Below, one piece after another: positions 1 to 8,172 of a DNA stretch of 34,389 nucleotides (position 1 is the stretch's first letter; each line of letters begins with the position of its first letter). The stretch comes from Pseudobutyrivibrio sp. Its GTDB lineage: Bacteria > Bacillota > Clostridia > Lachnospirales > Lachnospiraceae. The stretch covers positions 1 through 34,389 of the forward strand of contig JAILAV010000167.1 in the NCBI GenBank assembly GCA_024681435.1, given 5' to 3'. The notes beneath the pieces were generated by a model. That model was not told where the DNA came from, did not search any database, and saw only the letters and a list, made by a program, of their open reading frames with translations. The translations under genes were made by a program, and so were the position numbers.

Positions 1-167
1 GGGTTTGCTAACATATCTGCCACATAGGAATAAACCATTGTAGATGACATGGTTGTTAAGTCCACATCCACGTCCCCTACCTTGGAGCTTTTTCCACAAG
101 AGACAAAGCTTATAGACAGACACATTGTAATTATTAAACTAATTGTTCTTTTTATTAGATGCTTCAT
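1..167 (-). CDS. Lipoprotein, N-terminal part only (runs off the window)
   Basis: The 55 visible codons begin with a basic stretch (MKHLIKR), a hydrophobic segment and a lipobox-like SFVSC, so the product is probably exported and lipidated on the cysteine near residue 24. After the cysteine comes a short polar linker, then a start that includes TMVYSYVADMLANP. The ATG lies 9 bases beyond the stop of the CydC-like gene, with a modest GGA site in between, so it is most likely the last visible gene of the debranching enzyme/ABC operon. The frame is open to base 1 and the C-terminal domain is not visible, so I give no function. A small OB-fold-like lipoprotein of the kind found in Lachnospiraceae is possible but is only a guess. 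Confidence 0.7.
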   Translation of the reverse strand, partial: MKHLIKRTISLIITMCLSISFVSCGKSSKVGDVDVDLTTMSSTMVYSYVADMLAN

Positions 168-176
168 ATTTCCAAT

Positions 177-1868
177 CTAAAACTCAATAACTGAATCAGC
201 AACTCCTATTGTAGATTTTCTGTGGGATACAATTACCACTGTTTTATCCACAGCCCCTTCTTTGATGGATTTTAGGATAATTCCTTCGTTAAGAGCGTCT
301 AAATTACTTGTTGGCTCATCCATCAACATAAGCTTTCCATCGTGTAGAAAGGCTCTAGCTAAGGCAATTCTCTGCTTTTCGCCCTCTGTGAGTGTAAATC
401 CGTTCTCACCGACTACAGTATCATACCCCTGTGACAGCTTTGCGATAAAATCATGAATGCTTGCCTTTTTCGCTGCAGCAATAATCTCATCTCTAGTGGC
501 ATCAAGCTTTCCAATTGCAATATTATCTGCAAGTGTACCATGGAAAACCCAAGTCTGCTTATCAACAAATGAAATATTATCCCTTAGTGAAGCAGAATTT
601 ATATAATCCACTGTAACAGGTCCGTCTTCATTGTCATAATAATGAATTTGACCAGCATCAACATTCCAAAACCTCATAAGAAGTCTAAGGAATGAAGATT
701 TTCCTACTCCACTAGGGCCATGAATTCCAAGAATCTTTCCCTTTGGAATAGTTAGAGATTTTTCTTTTACTGCAGCCACTCCATCATAACTAAATGAAAC
801 ATTATTTACAGTGACAATGTTGCCTTTTGCGTTTGTAGCCATTTCAAGGGACACTCCATCAAAGACCTCGTCTACCTCTGGCTCTTCTTCCAATAGCTCT
901 AGGATTCGTTTGCCGCTTTCTACTGCCTGGTTAAAATTTTTTGTTATAGAAGCCAATGCTACTACAGGACCAAAGGATGTCATCATAGCAACAGATGCCA
1001 ACATTACCTGCTCAAAATTAACCTTTCCATCATTGTACGCAAAAAACATAACGCCCAGGATAATTAGAGAAAATGCTTCAATTGCAATGTTTGTTAAAAG
1101 CTTTTGCTTTTTCTCATAAACTACCAGCTCAGATTTATCCTGAGCCAATCTATCTGATTTTCTATTTAGTTTTTTTAATGTCTTCTCACCTGCTAAAAAC
1201 TGAATGATATCATCCATGCCATATAATATGCCAAAGATAAATCCATTCATCCTACCAAAGCCTGCTCGATAATTTATGGCTGCTTCTTCAGAATTAAGCT
1301 CATTAGAGGCTGGTATCATGCCACCTATTGTAACATAGGCGATAGCTGCAAGAATACCTGCGATTCTATATTGCATACTGATGAAAATAGACATAATAAT
1401 GGAAACTAAAGCCGCTATTGCCACTTGTGATATGGTATGGGCAAATAACTTTTCCAACTCTTCTAAATCATTTGCAATAATAGCAATCTGTAATGATTTA
1501 TCTTTTCTTTCAAACTTGGCTGGACAAAGCTGACATAGCTTTTCAAAGACTCGTTGTCTAAGAATCGCCAATATCTTAAATGCTATGTAGTGATTGCAGT
1601 ATTGCTCGCCATAATGAAAGAGGCCTTTTAATAGAGCCACTGCAATAATTAATCCCATAATGTTTCCAATTGTTTTAGCAAGCATTGGATTAATTACACT
1701 TTGGGCCACCAGGGCAATTCCCTCGGCTCCAATTACTGCCACAAATATTCCGCATAAATGGCCTAGGGTTCCAAGAATTATGGCAAAAATCATCAGGAAG
1801 GTAAGCTGCTTTACCAAACCTAGCAAGCGAAGCATTATTTTTAATCCAGATTGTTCAGTCTTTTTCAT
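177..1868 (-). CDS. cydC: CydC-like ABC exporter subunit (membrane domain fused to ATPase)
   Basis: This 563-residue half-transporter has about six membrane segments in residues 1-310 and an ATPase domain in the last 220. Visible motifs are Walker A (GPSGVGKSS), Walker B with catalytic Glu (LMLMDEPTSNLD) and the H-loop (SHRKST). The signature is altered, LTEGEKQR instead of LSGGQ. It overlaps the CydD-like gene by four bases (ATGA), the usual sign of translational coupling between the halves of a heterodimer. CydDC of E. coli exports cysteine and glutathione and supports cytochrome bd assembly, but no cytochrome genes are visible here, so the substrate is unknown. It could equally be a heterodimeric exporter of peptides or another small molecule. 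Confidence 0.8.
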   Translation of the reverse strand: MKKTEQSGLKIMLRLLGLVKQLTFLMIFAIILGTLGHLCGIFVAVIGAEGIALVAQSVINPMLAKTIGNIMGLIIAVALLKGLFHYGEQYCNHYIAFKILAILRQRVFEKLCQLCPAKFERKDKSLQIAIIANDLEELEKLFAHTISQVAIAALVSIIMSIFISMQYRIAGILAAIAYVTIGGMIPASNELNSEEAAINYRAGFGRMNGFIFGILYGMDDIIQFLAGEKTLKKLNRKSDRLAQDKSELVVYEKKQKLLTNIAIEAFSLIILGVMFFAYNDGKVNFEQVMLASVAMMTSFGPVVALASITKNFNQAVESGKRILELLEEEPEVDEVFDGVSLEMATNAKGNIVTVNNVSFSYDGVAAVKEKSLTIPKGKILGIHGPSGVGKSSFLRLLMRFWNVDAGQIHYYDNEDGPVTVDYINSASLRDNISFVDKQTWVFHGTLADNIAIGKLDATRDEIIAAAKKASIHDFIAKLSQGYDTVVGENGFTLTEGEKQRIALARAFLHDGKLMLMDEPTSNLDALNEGIILKSIKEGAVDKTVVIVSHRKSTIGVADSVIEF

Positions 1869-3604
1869 GAAACCTCACCTCCTGGATAGTTTTCCAAAGC
1901 TTTTTGAGCTTTGTACAATGCAGCATATCTTCCACCCTTTTCCATTAACTTATTATGGGTGCCATGCTCTAAAATGCTGCCTCCTGTAAGCAGAAATATC
2001 TCATCTGACATAACAGCATTTTCAAGTCTATGGGTTATTAAAATAACAGTCTTTCCCATCTCCTTTGAAAGCTGTTTGATTACCTTTACAATCAAATCTT
2101 CCGACTCAACATCTATGTTATTTGTAACCTCGTCGAAAACGTAAATCGGTGTATTTTTTAATAATGCTCTTGCAACAAGAAGTCTCTGTCTTTGGCCTGC
2201 CGAAAGGTTCTTTCCACCTTCCTCTAAGATAAAATTAAGGCCGCCCTTTGGATTTAATTCATCCTGCAAATTCATTAGCTTTAGAATTCCGTTAAGCTTT
2301 TTATCGCTGGATTTACTATTTCCCAAAAGCAAATTATCTCTCACTGTTCCTGGGAAAAGAAAACTATTTGCTGCAACAGCTGTCATAATAGCCATAAGGG
2401 CATTTTCGTTTAATGATTTGATTTCTTTACCATTAATAGAAATAGAGCCATCATAGCCCTTGATTTGTCTGCGAAGTAAATTTGCTATAGAAGACTTTCC
2501 TGATCCAGAAACGCCTACAAGGGAAATGAGCTTTCCTTCTGGCACATCAAATGTAAGATCACTAAGAATGCTTATTCCTTTATAGGTAAATGATGCATTT
2601 CTAAAAGCGATATTGTAAGGACCTTCTGTAACAGCCTGCTTTCCTTGGGCAGGCTCTTTTATATCCAAAAAGGCAAATATCTTATCAGCTGCCTTGATTC
2701 CATTCATTCCTATTTGGAAATAAACTCCAAGCAGTCTAAGAGGCAGGAAAAACTCTGCTGCAAGTATTAAAAACATAATGGCCGCCTCAAGCTCCATGTT
2801 GCCTTTGAGATATTCATTTATGGTAAAAACTATGCCGACTGCTGTACCTACATAAGTAATCAAATCCAAAGCAAAGGTGGTAAAAAGCTGCAATGACAAA
2901 ACTTTCATACTGATTTTTCTAAAATCTTGGCATTCCTCATCAAGGTCTTCTGCAGCTTTCTCATCGGCGTTATAAACTTTTAGTGTTGTCAATCCATGAA
3001 GTTTTTCTAGAAATGTATCCCCAAAGCTATAATAGCTTTCCATGTACTTGTCTGAGAGCTTTTGTGCCGCTTTAGTAAGAGCCATGATAATTGCTGGCAT
3101 AAATGGCACAGCCACAAGCAATACTGCTGCTATCTTAGAATTGTAACGGGATAAAACAAGAAAAAGTGTGACAGGTGCCAGGAGTGAATAAACAAATTGA
3201 GAAATATACTTTCCGAAGTATACATCCAACTGTTCAACACCCTCGCCCATCATTTGTGTAATCTGAGCAGAAGATACATGCTGTCTGTATCCACTGCCCA
3301 ATCTAAGAAGTTTACTATAGATTTCGTCTCTTAAATTCTTTTTTGCCTCCACACCTGCTTCGAAGGAAGCTTCGGTGTAAAGTCTATCAAATACAAGTCT
3401 TGAAAAAATAGCGAATAAAGCTACGCCAAGATATATCATCATCTTCTTTGTATCGATGATGTTGTAAAATACTCCAGATATAGTTCTAGCAACACAGCCG
3501 ATAATTATAATCTGTGAAACTAATTCTAGCCACTGCCATATGATTTCTAAAAGCACATATCTGGCGCCTTTATTTAACAATCTCAGCAATCTAAACTTTA
3601 TCAT
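1865..3604 (-). CDS. cydD: CydD-like ABC exporter subunit (membrane domain fused to ATPase)
   Basis: This half-transporter of about 579 residues has an N-terminal six-helix membrane domain and a C-terminal ATPase. It shows Walker A (VGVSGSGKSS), an intact signature (LSAGQRQR), a Walker B and catalytic Glu in the unusual form FDEVTNNID, and an H-loop (THR). The long helix with DVYFGKYISQFVYS and the FLEKLHGLTTLKVYNA segment resemble CydD more than generic exporters. I start it at the ATG ending at 3604, because GGAG lies 6-7 bases upstream; a TTG at 3616 would overlap the previous gene and has no better site. One base separates it from the debranching enzyme stop. It presumably pairs with the next gene to export an unidentified small molecule. 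Confidence 0.82.
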   Translation of the reverse strand: MIKFRLLRLLNKGARYVLLEIIWQWLELVSQIIIIGCVARTISGVFYNIIDTKKMMIYLGVALFAIFSRLVFDRLYTEASFEAGVEAKKNLRDEIYSKLLRLGSGYRQHVSSAQITQMMGEGVEQLDVYFGKYISQFVYSLLAPVTLFLVLSRYNSKIAAVLLVAVPFMPAIIMALTKAAQKLSDKYMESYYSFGDTFLEKLHGLTTLKVYNADEKAAEDLDEECQDFRKISMKVLSLQLFTTFALDLITYVGTAVGIVFTINEYLKGNMELEAAIMFLILAAEFFLPLRLLGVYFQIGMNGIKAADKIFAFLDIKEPAQGKQAVTEGPYNIAFRNASFTYKGISILSDLTFDVPEGKLISLVGVSGSGKSSIANLLRRQIKGYDGSISINGKEIKSLNENALMAIMTAVAANSFLFPGTVRDNLLLGNSKSSDKKLNGILKLMNLQDELNPKGGLNFILEEGGKNLSAGQRQRLLVARALLKNTPIYVFDEVTNNIDVESEDLIVKVIKQLSKEMGKTVILITHRLENAVMSDEIFLLTGGSILEHGTHNKLMEKGGRYAALYKAQKALENYPGGEVS

Positions 3605-3605
3605 T

Positions 3606-5603
3606 CTAATCTCCAAGTTCGCATCTTTCTTTAATCAATGCATAAGCACGGAGGAGTTCTCCCACTGACCAGGCTTGAGCGAAGCATCCAAAGCCCTTAT
3701 TAGATGAATCACTGTGGAACAATTCAGAAACAGTTCCTATGCAACCATCTGCAATATGCTTTTCCAATGGATTAAACATAGCCTTTGCTTCTTCGATGAC
3801 TCTTGCGCTATTTCCACCAGTCTTAAGATAAGCCTCGATAAAAGCACCTAGTAAATAGCCGTAAGCCTTTTCGTCCTCTTCACCTGCCTTAAGTCCCATG
3901 CCAGCATAAAGCTTTTCATTTAGAACTCTTACAACGGATTTTTCCTTTTCCGGATCTAGCATTGTAAATGGAAGGCTCACCGCAAAAATCTGGTTTGGTG
4001 AAAGGGTATCATCCTTGCTTTCCTCAGTGATTTCGCTGTAAAGATAACCACCCTCCTCGTTCCAAAACTCTGAGTTAAAGGCTTCCTTTACCCAGATAGC
4101 AAGCTGACTGCAACCTCCAGCATAGGCCAAATAGTTCTCTGGCTTATTATGGGTACGTCTAGCGATTCCGCGAGATATTTCTTCCATTGTCATAAGGGAG
4201 TTGTACCAAAGAGCATTAAGCTCCTGATTCTTGCTTTCCCCTATTTTCATTAAGGCATCATCATCCATACCAATTGAATACAGAGTGCCTTTTCTGTAAG
4301 CCCCCATTATCTCCTGAAGGCTAGGATATATTTCATCTTCAACGAATTTCCATGCATCATCTGTATCCACATATTTCAGATAATTGTGCACGGCATAGAA
4401 ATACCAAAGTGATGCATCGGCTGAATTATAAACAGGCTCTTTATCATCTTCGCTGAATTCATTAGGCATCAAGCCGTTTTTAACGCTCTTTGCAAAGGAT
4501 AACAATATTGACTTAGCATCATCGAAACGTCCTGTCTCAAGACAAAGTCCAGTAAGTGCAATCAAAGTATCTCGACCACAATCAGGCTTGCTTGGATATC
4601 CTGCAATAATAGCCTTTTTGCCATTTGAATATCTGCTAACAATAAACTGATCTGCGGCAACAGATAAAATCTGTCCAAGCTCATCCTCATCTGTAAACTG
4701 TGACTTTTCGATTAACTCTGCAATACGCTTTTTAGTATTTTCCACTTCTACAAAAGCTGTATCCTTATCAACAACAGGAAGTGAATCCCATTCAATCTTC
4801 TTGCGGCCGTTTTTAGTATTAATATCTACTGTACAAACAAAAGAAGCCTTAGACACGCCTCCTTCTTCAACTTCCATTACAAAATCGAATGGTTTAAGGT
4901 GACAATCTAATCCTTCAGCTCCATTATCTAATTCATACTGAAGCTCCATGTTCTCATCGTAGACATTATTACGCTTTACCATTTCGCAGCCTGCTGCAAT
5001 AAGCGAAATTCTCACCTGAGAATTGCTAACAGGACTATAGTAAAATCCTACGTTTCCTGTAGCTTCATCTCTAATTTCTTTAAAACAATCTTCTGGAAGC
5101 TCCCAACGTAAATCCTCAACAGTCATGCTGGAACCGTGGGCTCTGAAGTTCATAAGAGGTGTAATAACTACTCCTGCTGCCGGGCCATTATTTTCAAGGG
5201 TGTAGGCTATTGTACATTGATTCTTGCCATAAACCATAGAAATGGTCTTAGTAAGACGCATGCCCCCCGCCTCATAGACATAAGTGATATTACCATCGTA
5301 CTTAAATGACTTGAGGTGCATATTACCCTGATTAAATTCACTGGTATATGGCCCCTTATGCTGGGCTGTAGTTAAATCATATATTCTACTTCCGCAAACT
5401 AATCTCTCGTTAGTTTTTGAAAAAACCAGGTATCTGCCAACTGGAGGCTGAATGCTGGCCACTAAATATCCATTATGTATACGAGTGTGGGCGCCTATAA
5501 TACTAGAGCTGCTGTAGCCACCCAAACCGTTTGTCATAAGCCATTCCTTGTAGATATTGGCCTTATAATTACTTAATTTATCGATTACGAACTCAAAATC
5601 CAT
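3606..5603 (-). CDS. Glycogen debranching enzyme (amylo-alpha-1,6-glucosidase, GH133 type)
   Basis: This protein of about 665 residues should hydrolyse alpha-1,6 branch stubs in glycogen or glycogen-like dextrins in the cytoplasm; no signal peptide is seen. The N-terminal domain opens with the hallmark EWLMTNGLGGYSSSSIIGAH. The C-terminal alpha/alpha toroid carries CGRDTLIALTGL, YNSADASLWYF, ELNALWYNS and FAQAWSVGELLRA, all typical of archaeal-type GDE. An open frame continues 22 codons further upstream, but it would cross the promoter. The ATG ending at 5603 has GGAG seven bases ahead and gives the family-typical start MDFEF. It heads an operon with the ABC pair, and the phospho-sugar mutase nearby could take up its glucose phosphate in glycogen metabolism. 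Confidence 0.9.
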   Translation of the reverse strand: MDFEFVIDKLSNYKANIYKEWLMTNGLGGYSSSSIIGAHTRIHNGYLVASIQPPVGRYLVFSKTNERLVCGSRIYDLTTAQHKGPYTSEFNQGNMHLKSFKYDGNITYVYEAGGMRLTKTISMVYGKNQCTIAYTLENNGPAAGVVITPLMNFRAHGSSMTVEDLRWELPEDCFKEIRDEATGNVGFYYSPVSNSQVRISLIAAGCEMVKRNNVYDENMELQYELDNGAEGLDCHLKPFDFVMEVEEGGVSKASFVCTVDINTKNGRKKIEWDSLPVVDKDTAFVEVENTKKRIAELIEKSQFTDEDELGQILSVAADQFIVSRYSNGKKAIIAGYPSKPDCGRDTLIALTGLCLETGRFDDAKSILLSFAKSVKNGLMPNEFSEDDKEPVYNSADASLWYFYAVHNYLKYVDTDDAWKFVEDEIYPSLQEIMGAYRKGTLYSIGMDDDALMKIGESKNQELNALWYNSLMTMEEISRGIARRTHNKPENYLAYAGGCSQLAIWVKEAFNSEFWNEEGGYLYSEITEESKDDTLSPNQIFAVSLPFTMLDPEKEKSVVRVLNEKLYAGMGLKAGEEDEKAYGYLLGAFIEAYLKTGGNSARVIEEAKAMFNPLEKHIADGCIGTVSELFHSDSSNKGFGCFAQAWSVGELLRAYALIKERCELGD

Positions 5604-5637
5604 CATTATTCTCCAAAAAAAATCTTCCTTATGAAAA

Positions 5638-5666
5638 ATATTAACACAAATCCATGTGGTTTTTAA
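5638..5666 (-). promoter_or_regulatory. Probable promoter of the debranching enzyme operon
   Basis: Read on the minus strand there is a TTAAAA at 5661-5666, a 17-base spacer, and an extended -10 TGTTAATAT whose hexamer covers 5638-5643. It lies between the gpx terminator and the debranching enzyme start and predicts a leader of roughly 30 bases. Confidence 0.45.
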
Positions 5667-5670
5667 CATT

Positions 5671-5712
5671 AAATAATAATAAAAAGGACTAGGTGGCTGA
5701 ATCCTAGTCCTT
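5671..5712 (-). terminator. Intrinsic terminator of the glutathione peroxidase gene
   Basis: A perfect 10-bp stem (AAGGACTAGG / CCTAGTCCTT, 5684-5693 and 5703-5712) with a 9-base loop is followed on the minus strand by TTTTTATTATTATTT. It lies 43 bases past the gpx stop codon. Confidence 0.9.
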
Positions 5713-5755
5713 GTAAAAGGGAGAAATGTATACGAAATAAAAAGTTATTATCTAA

Positions 5756-6298
5756 TTAGATGAGAGATGCTACGCATTTTTCAACTTCCTTCATGTCTGC
5801 TGTAGGCTCAAAACGAGCAACAACGTTACCCTGACGGTCTACAATAAACTTAGTGAAGTTCCATTTGATTTCAGGATTGTTCTTGTAATCCTTGTCAATC
5901 TTCTTAAGCATAGCGCTCATTGCGAGTGCCTTAGCACCCTTACCAAATCCCTCAAATCCCTTCTGAGACTTAAGGTACTTAAACAACTCAATAGCTGTGT
6001 CGCCGTTAACATCGGCCTTCTTCATCTGTGGGAACTGAGTGTTGTAGTGAAGTGAGCAGAACTCTGAAATTTCTTCATCTGTACCTGGTGTCTGTCCTGC
6101 AAACTGATTACAAGGAACGTCAACAACTTCGAAACCTTTTTCATGATAGCTCTCGTAAATACTTTCGATATCCTTGTACTGTGGTGTAAATCCGCAACCT
6201 GTAGCTGTGTTTACTACCATTACTACTTTACCCTCGAAATCCTTCATTGACTGCTGCTCACCATTTGGCTTCTCAACAGTTAAATCATAAAATCCCAT
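5756..6298 (-). CDS. Glutathione peroxidase family protein, cysteine type (probably thioredoxin-dependent)
   Basis: This 180-residue thioredoxin-fold peroxidase reduces hydrogen peroxide or organic hydroperoxides. The peroxidatic residue is Cys35 in TATGCGFTPQY, with a normal Cys codon and no selenocysteine. Gln69 (CNQFAGQ), Trp146 and Asn147 (KWNFTKF) complete the catalytic tetrad. Cys81 in EFCSLHY sits 46 residues after Cys35, the place of the resolving cysteine in two-Cys GPx proteins, which normally use thioredoxin rather than glutathione. It has its own strong promoter, AAGGAGG site and terminator, so it is a single-gene stress unit in what is probably an anaerobe. Two dyads in the promoter suggest control by a redox-responsive repressor. 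A btuE/gpo/bsaA-type name would be reasonable, but I cannot choose between them. Confidence 0.93.
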   Translation of the reverse strand: MGFYDLTVEKPNGEQQSMKDFEGKVVMVVNTATGCGFTPQYKDIESIYESYHEKGFEVVDVPCNQFAGQTPGTDEEISEFCSLHYNTQFPQMKKADVNGDTAIELFKYLKSQKGFEGFGKGAKALAMSAMLKKIDKDYKNNPEIKWNFTKFIVDRQGNVVARFEPTADMKEVEKCVASLI

Positions 6299-6333
6299 TC
6301 CAAATCCTCCTTACTCATTAATTTTCAAATTCG

Positions 6334-6372
6334 ATTGTGTGCAATTGATTTTATAGTTTGATTGTACGCAAT
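6334..6372. promoter_or_regulatory. Pair of matching ATTG-N4-CAAT dyads over the gpx promoter (operator candidates)
   Basis: Two dyads of the form GATTGTNNGCAATT are seen at 6333-6346 and 6360-6373, 27 bases apart centre to centre. One covers the -10 hexamer and the other lies in the early transcribed leader. Placement over the -10 and downstream of it suggests repression. The short AT-rich half-sites fit MarR/OhrR-type regulators by form only; no such regulator gene is visible here. Confidence 0.5.
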
Positions 6373-6389
6373 TAAATTTGACTTGTCAA
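6361..6389 (-). promoter_or_regulatory. Near-consensus sigma-A promoter of the glutathione peroxidase gene
   Basis: On the minus strand TTGACA (6384-6389), a 17-base spacer and TACAAT (6361-6366) give an almost perfect vegetative promoter about 60 bases upstream of the start codon. This is the strongest promoter match seen in the window. Confidence 0.85.
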
Positions 6390-6410
6390 TACCTTTTTTT
6401 ATTTTTTTGA

Positions 6411-6450
6411 AAAAAATTTTAGGCACGGCCCCAAAACCGGGCAGTGCCTA
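6411..6450 (-). terminator. Intrinsic terminator of the XRE-CDF-phospho-sugar mutase operon
   Basis: Stem arms TAGGCAC and GTGCCTA at the two ends of 6420-6450, with an inner GCCC/GGGC pairing, are followed on the minus strand by AAATTTTTTT. It sits 12 bases past the mutase stop codon. Confidence 0.88.
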
Positions 6451-6461
6451 AATAAAAATCA

Positions 6462-8156
6462 TTATTCGACTGAGTTAATCAATGCAAAAATTTCATCTTT
6501 AATTTCAGCATTTACCTTTAATGCATTCTCTCTAGAATCCTGGTTAGAGTAGAAATAGAACTTAATCTTTGGCTCTGTACCAGATGGTCTGATTGCAAAC
6601 CATGAGCCATTATCCAAGAACAATCTAATAGCGTTCTGAGGTGGAATATCCTCATAACCATTGATGTAATCAATAACCTTTTCTACCTTTGCACCAGCAA
6701 CTGTAGTTGGCATGTTTTCTCTGAACCATTTCATCATGCGCTGAATACGCTGTGCTCCTGGAATACCCTCAAGGATGATGTTTGGCTCATCCTCAGCAAA
6801 GAATCCATACTTCGCATAGATTTCCTGAAGAACATCCCAAAGAGTCTTGCCTTGCTTGCGATAATAAGCAGCTGCCTCAGCTACCATCATACCTGCTGAA
6901 ATACCATCCTTGTCACGGATGTCTTCGCAGATGGCGTATCCAACTGACTCTTCATAACCAAATAAATATGTGTAACCATTATCATGAAGATAAGGGATTT
7001 TTCCACAAATATTCTTGAAACCTGTGAGAGTTTCAAACATTTCCACACCATAAGCCTTTGCCATGATTGTAGAAAGTGTAGATGTAACAATTGATTTAAC
7101 CATAGCTCCCTTTGAAGGAAGTGTGCCTGCATCCTTATGTCCCTCAAGAACATAATTAACAAGAAGATATCCTGTTTGGTTACCATTAAGTGGCACATAA
7201 TTGCCCTCGCTATCTCTGATTTCGATGGCAAATCTATCTGCATCTGGGTCTGTAGCCATAAGAAGCTCAGCACCAAACTTGCGACCATACTCCTCAGAAA
7301 GCTTGAAAGCCTTTGGATCCTCTGGGTTTGGATAACCAACTGTAGTGAAATTAGGATCAGGATTCTCCTGCTCTGGTACGATTGTCCAGTTAGAGAAACC
7401 TCTATCATTTAACATCTGTCTAAATGGAATAGAACCGCATCCATTAAGTGGTGTGTATACAAGTGGAATAGAAAGATCAAGCTCATCTCCTTCATGAATA
7501 GCAAGAGACTCAATCTTATCTAAATACTCTCTATCATATTCCTCGCCTAGAACGATGATTTTACCAGACTTAACACCCTCTTCAAAGTCAGACTTCTTAA
7601 CACCTGTCCACATATCAACAGCATTAATGCACTCTGTCATACCATCAGCGATTTCTGATGAAACCTGACATCCGTCATCCCAATATGCCTTGTAGCCATT
7701 GTATTCCCTTGGATTGTGGCTAGCTGTGATATTGATACCTGAAACTGTACCAAGTCTTCTAATCATAAATGCAAGCTCTGGTGTAGGTCTAAGATCCGGA
7801 AATACATAAACCTTAATTCCATTTGCCGCAAAAATACCTGCTGCAAGGTGGGAAAATTCCTTTGAGAAGTGACGTGGATCGTGGGCAATAACTACCCCCT
7901 TATCCATTGCTTCCTGTCCCTTTGACACGATGAAATCAGCCACACCCTGTGTTGCCTTACCTACTGTAAAGAAGTTCATACGATTGGTACCAGCTCCAAC
8001 CTTACCTCTAAGACCTGCTGTACCAAAAGATAGATCCTGATAAAATCTATCCTCTATATCTTTATCATCATTAGCGATGGTCTGAAGCTCCTCCTTTAAA
8101 GGATCTGAAGCATCCAGCTTCTCCATCCACTCATCATATCTTGCTTTGTAGTTCAT
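6462..8156 (-). CDS. pgcA: Phospho-sugar mutase (alpha-phosphoglucomutase/phosphomannomutase, PgcA type)
   Basis: This 564-residue enzyme of the alpha-D-phosphohexomutase family interconverts glucose 1-phosphate and glucose 6-phosphate, and perhaps mannose phosphates. The phosphoserine is Ser146 in TASHNPREYNG. The metal loop is DPDADRFAIE, the sugar-binding loop is GYEESVGYAI, and the phosphate-binding loop near the C-terminus is RPSGTEPKIKFYF. Length and motif order match the Bacillus PgcA group rather than the shorter GlmM/ManB proteins. An AGGAGG site lies just before the ATG. It is the last gene of an operon with an XRE regulator and a metal exporter. Its product links glycogen or galactose breakdown to glycolysis, which fits the debranching enzyme in the next operon. 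Confidence 0.93.
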   Translation of the reverse strand: MNYKARYDEWMEKLDASDPLKEELQTIANDDKDIEDRFYQDLSFGTAGLRGKVGAGTNRMNFFTVGKATQGVADFIVSKGQEAMDKGVVIAHDPRHFSKEFSHLAAGIFAANGIKVYVFPDLRPTPELAFMIRRLGTVSGINITASHNPREYNGYKAYWDDGCQVSSEIADGMTECINAVDMWTGVKKSDFEEGVKSGKIIVLGEEYDREYLDKIESLAIHEGDELDLSIPLVYTPLNGCGSIPFRQMLNDRGFSNWTIVPEQENPDPNFTTVGYPNPEDPKAFKLSEEYGRKFGAELLMATDPDADRFAIEIRDSEGNYVPLNGNQTGYLLVNYVLEGHKDAGTLPSKGAMVKSIVTSTLSTIMAKAYGVEMFETLTGFKNICGKIPYLHDNGYTYLFGYEESVGYAICEDIRDKDGISAGMMVAEAAAYYRKQGKTLWDVLQEIYAKYGFFAEDEPNIILEGIPGAQRIQRMMKWFRENMPTTVAGAKVEKVIDYINGYEDIPPQNAIRLFLDNGSWFAIRPSGTEPKIKFYFYSNQDSRENALKVNAEIKDEIFALINSVE

Positions 8157-8172
8157 AAATCCTCCTATAACT

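Noticed and set aside
5604-5669. A 22-codon N-terminal extension of the debranching enzyme
   Set aside because: It crosses the predicted promoter, does not resemble the family, and the ATG ending at 5603 has a correctly placed GGAG.
5756-6298. Selenoprotein glutathione peroxidase
   Set aside because: The active-site residue is encoded by an ordinary cysteine codon, with no in-frame TGA.
6887-7408. Long open frame of 173 codons inside the phospho-sugar mutase gene on the same strand
   Set aside because: It is out of frame with an intact gene that has all family motifs, has no ribosome binding site, and its composition is that of a shadow frame.
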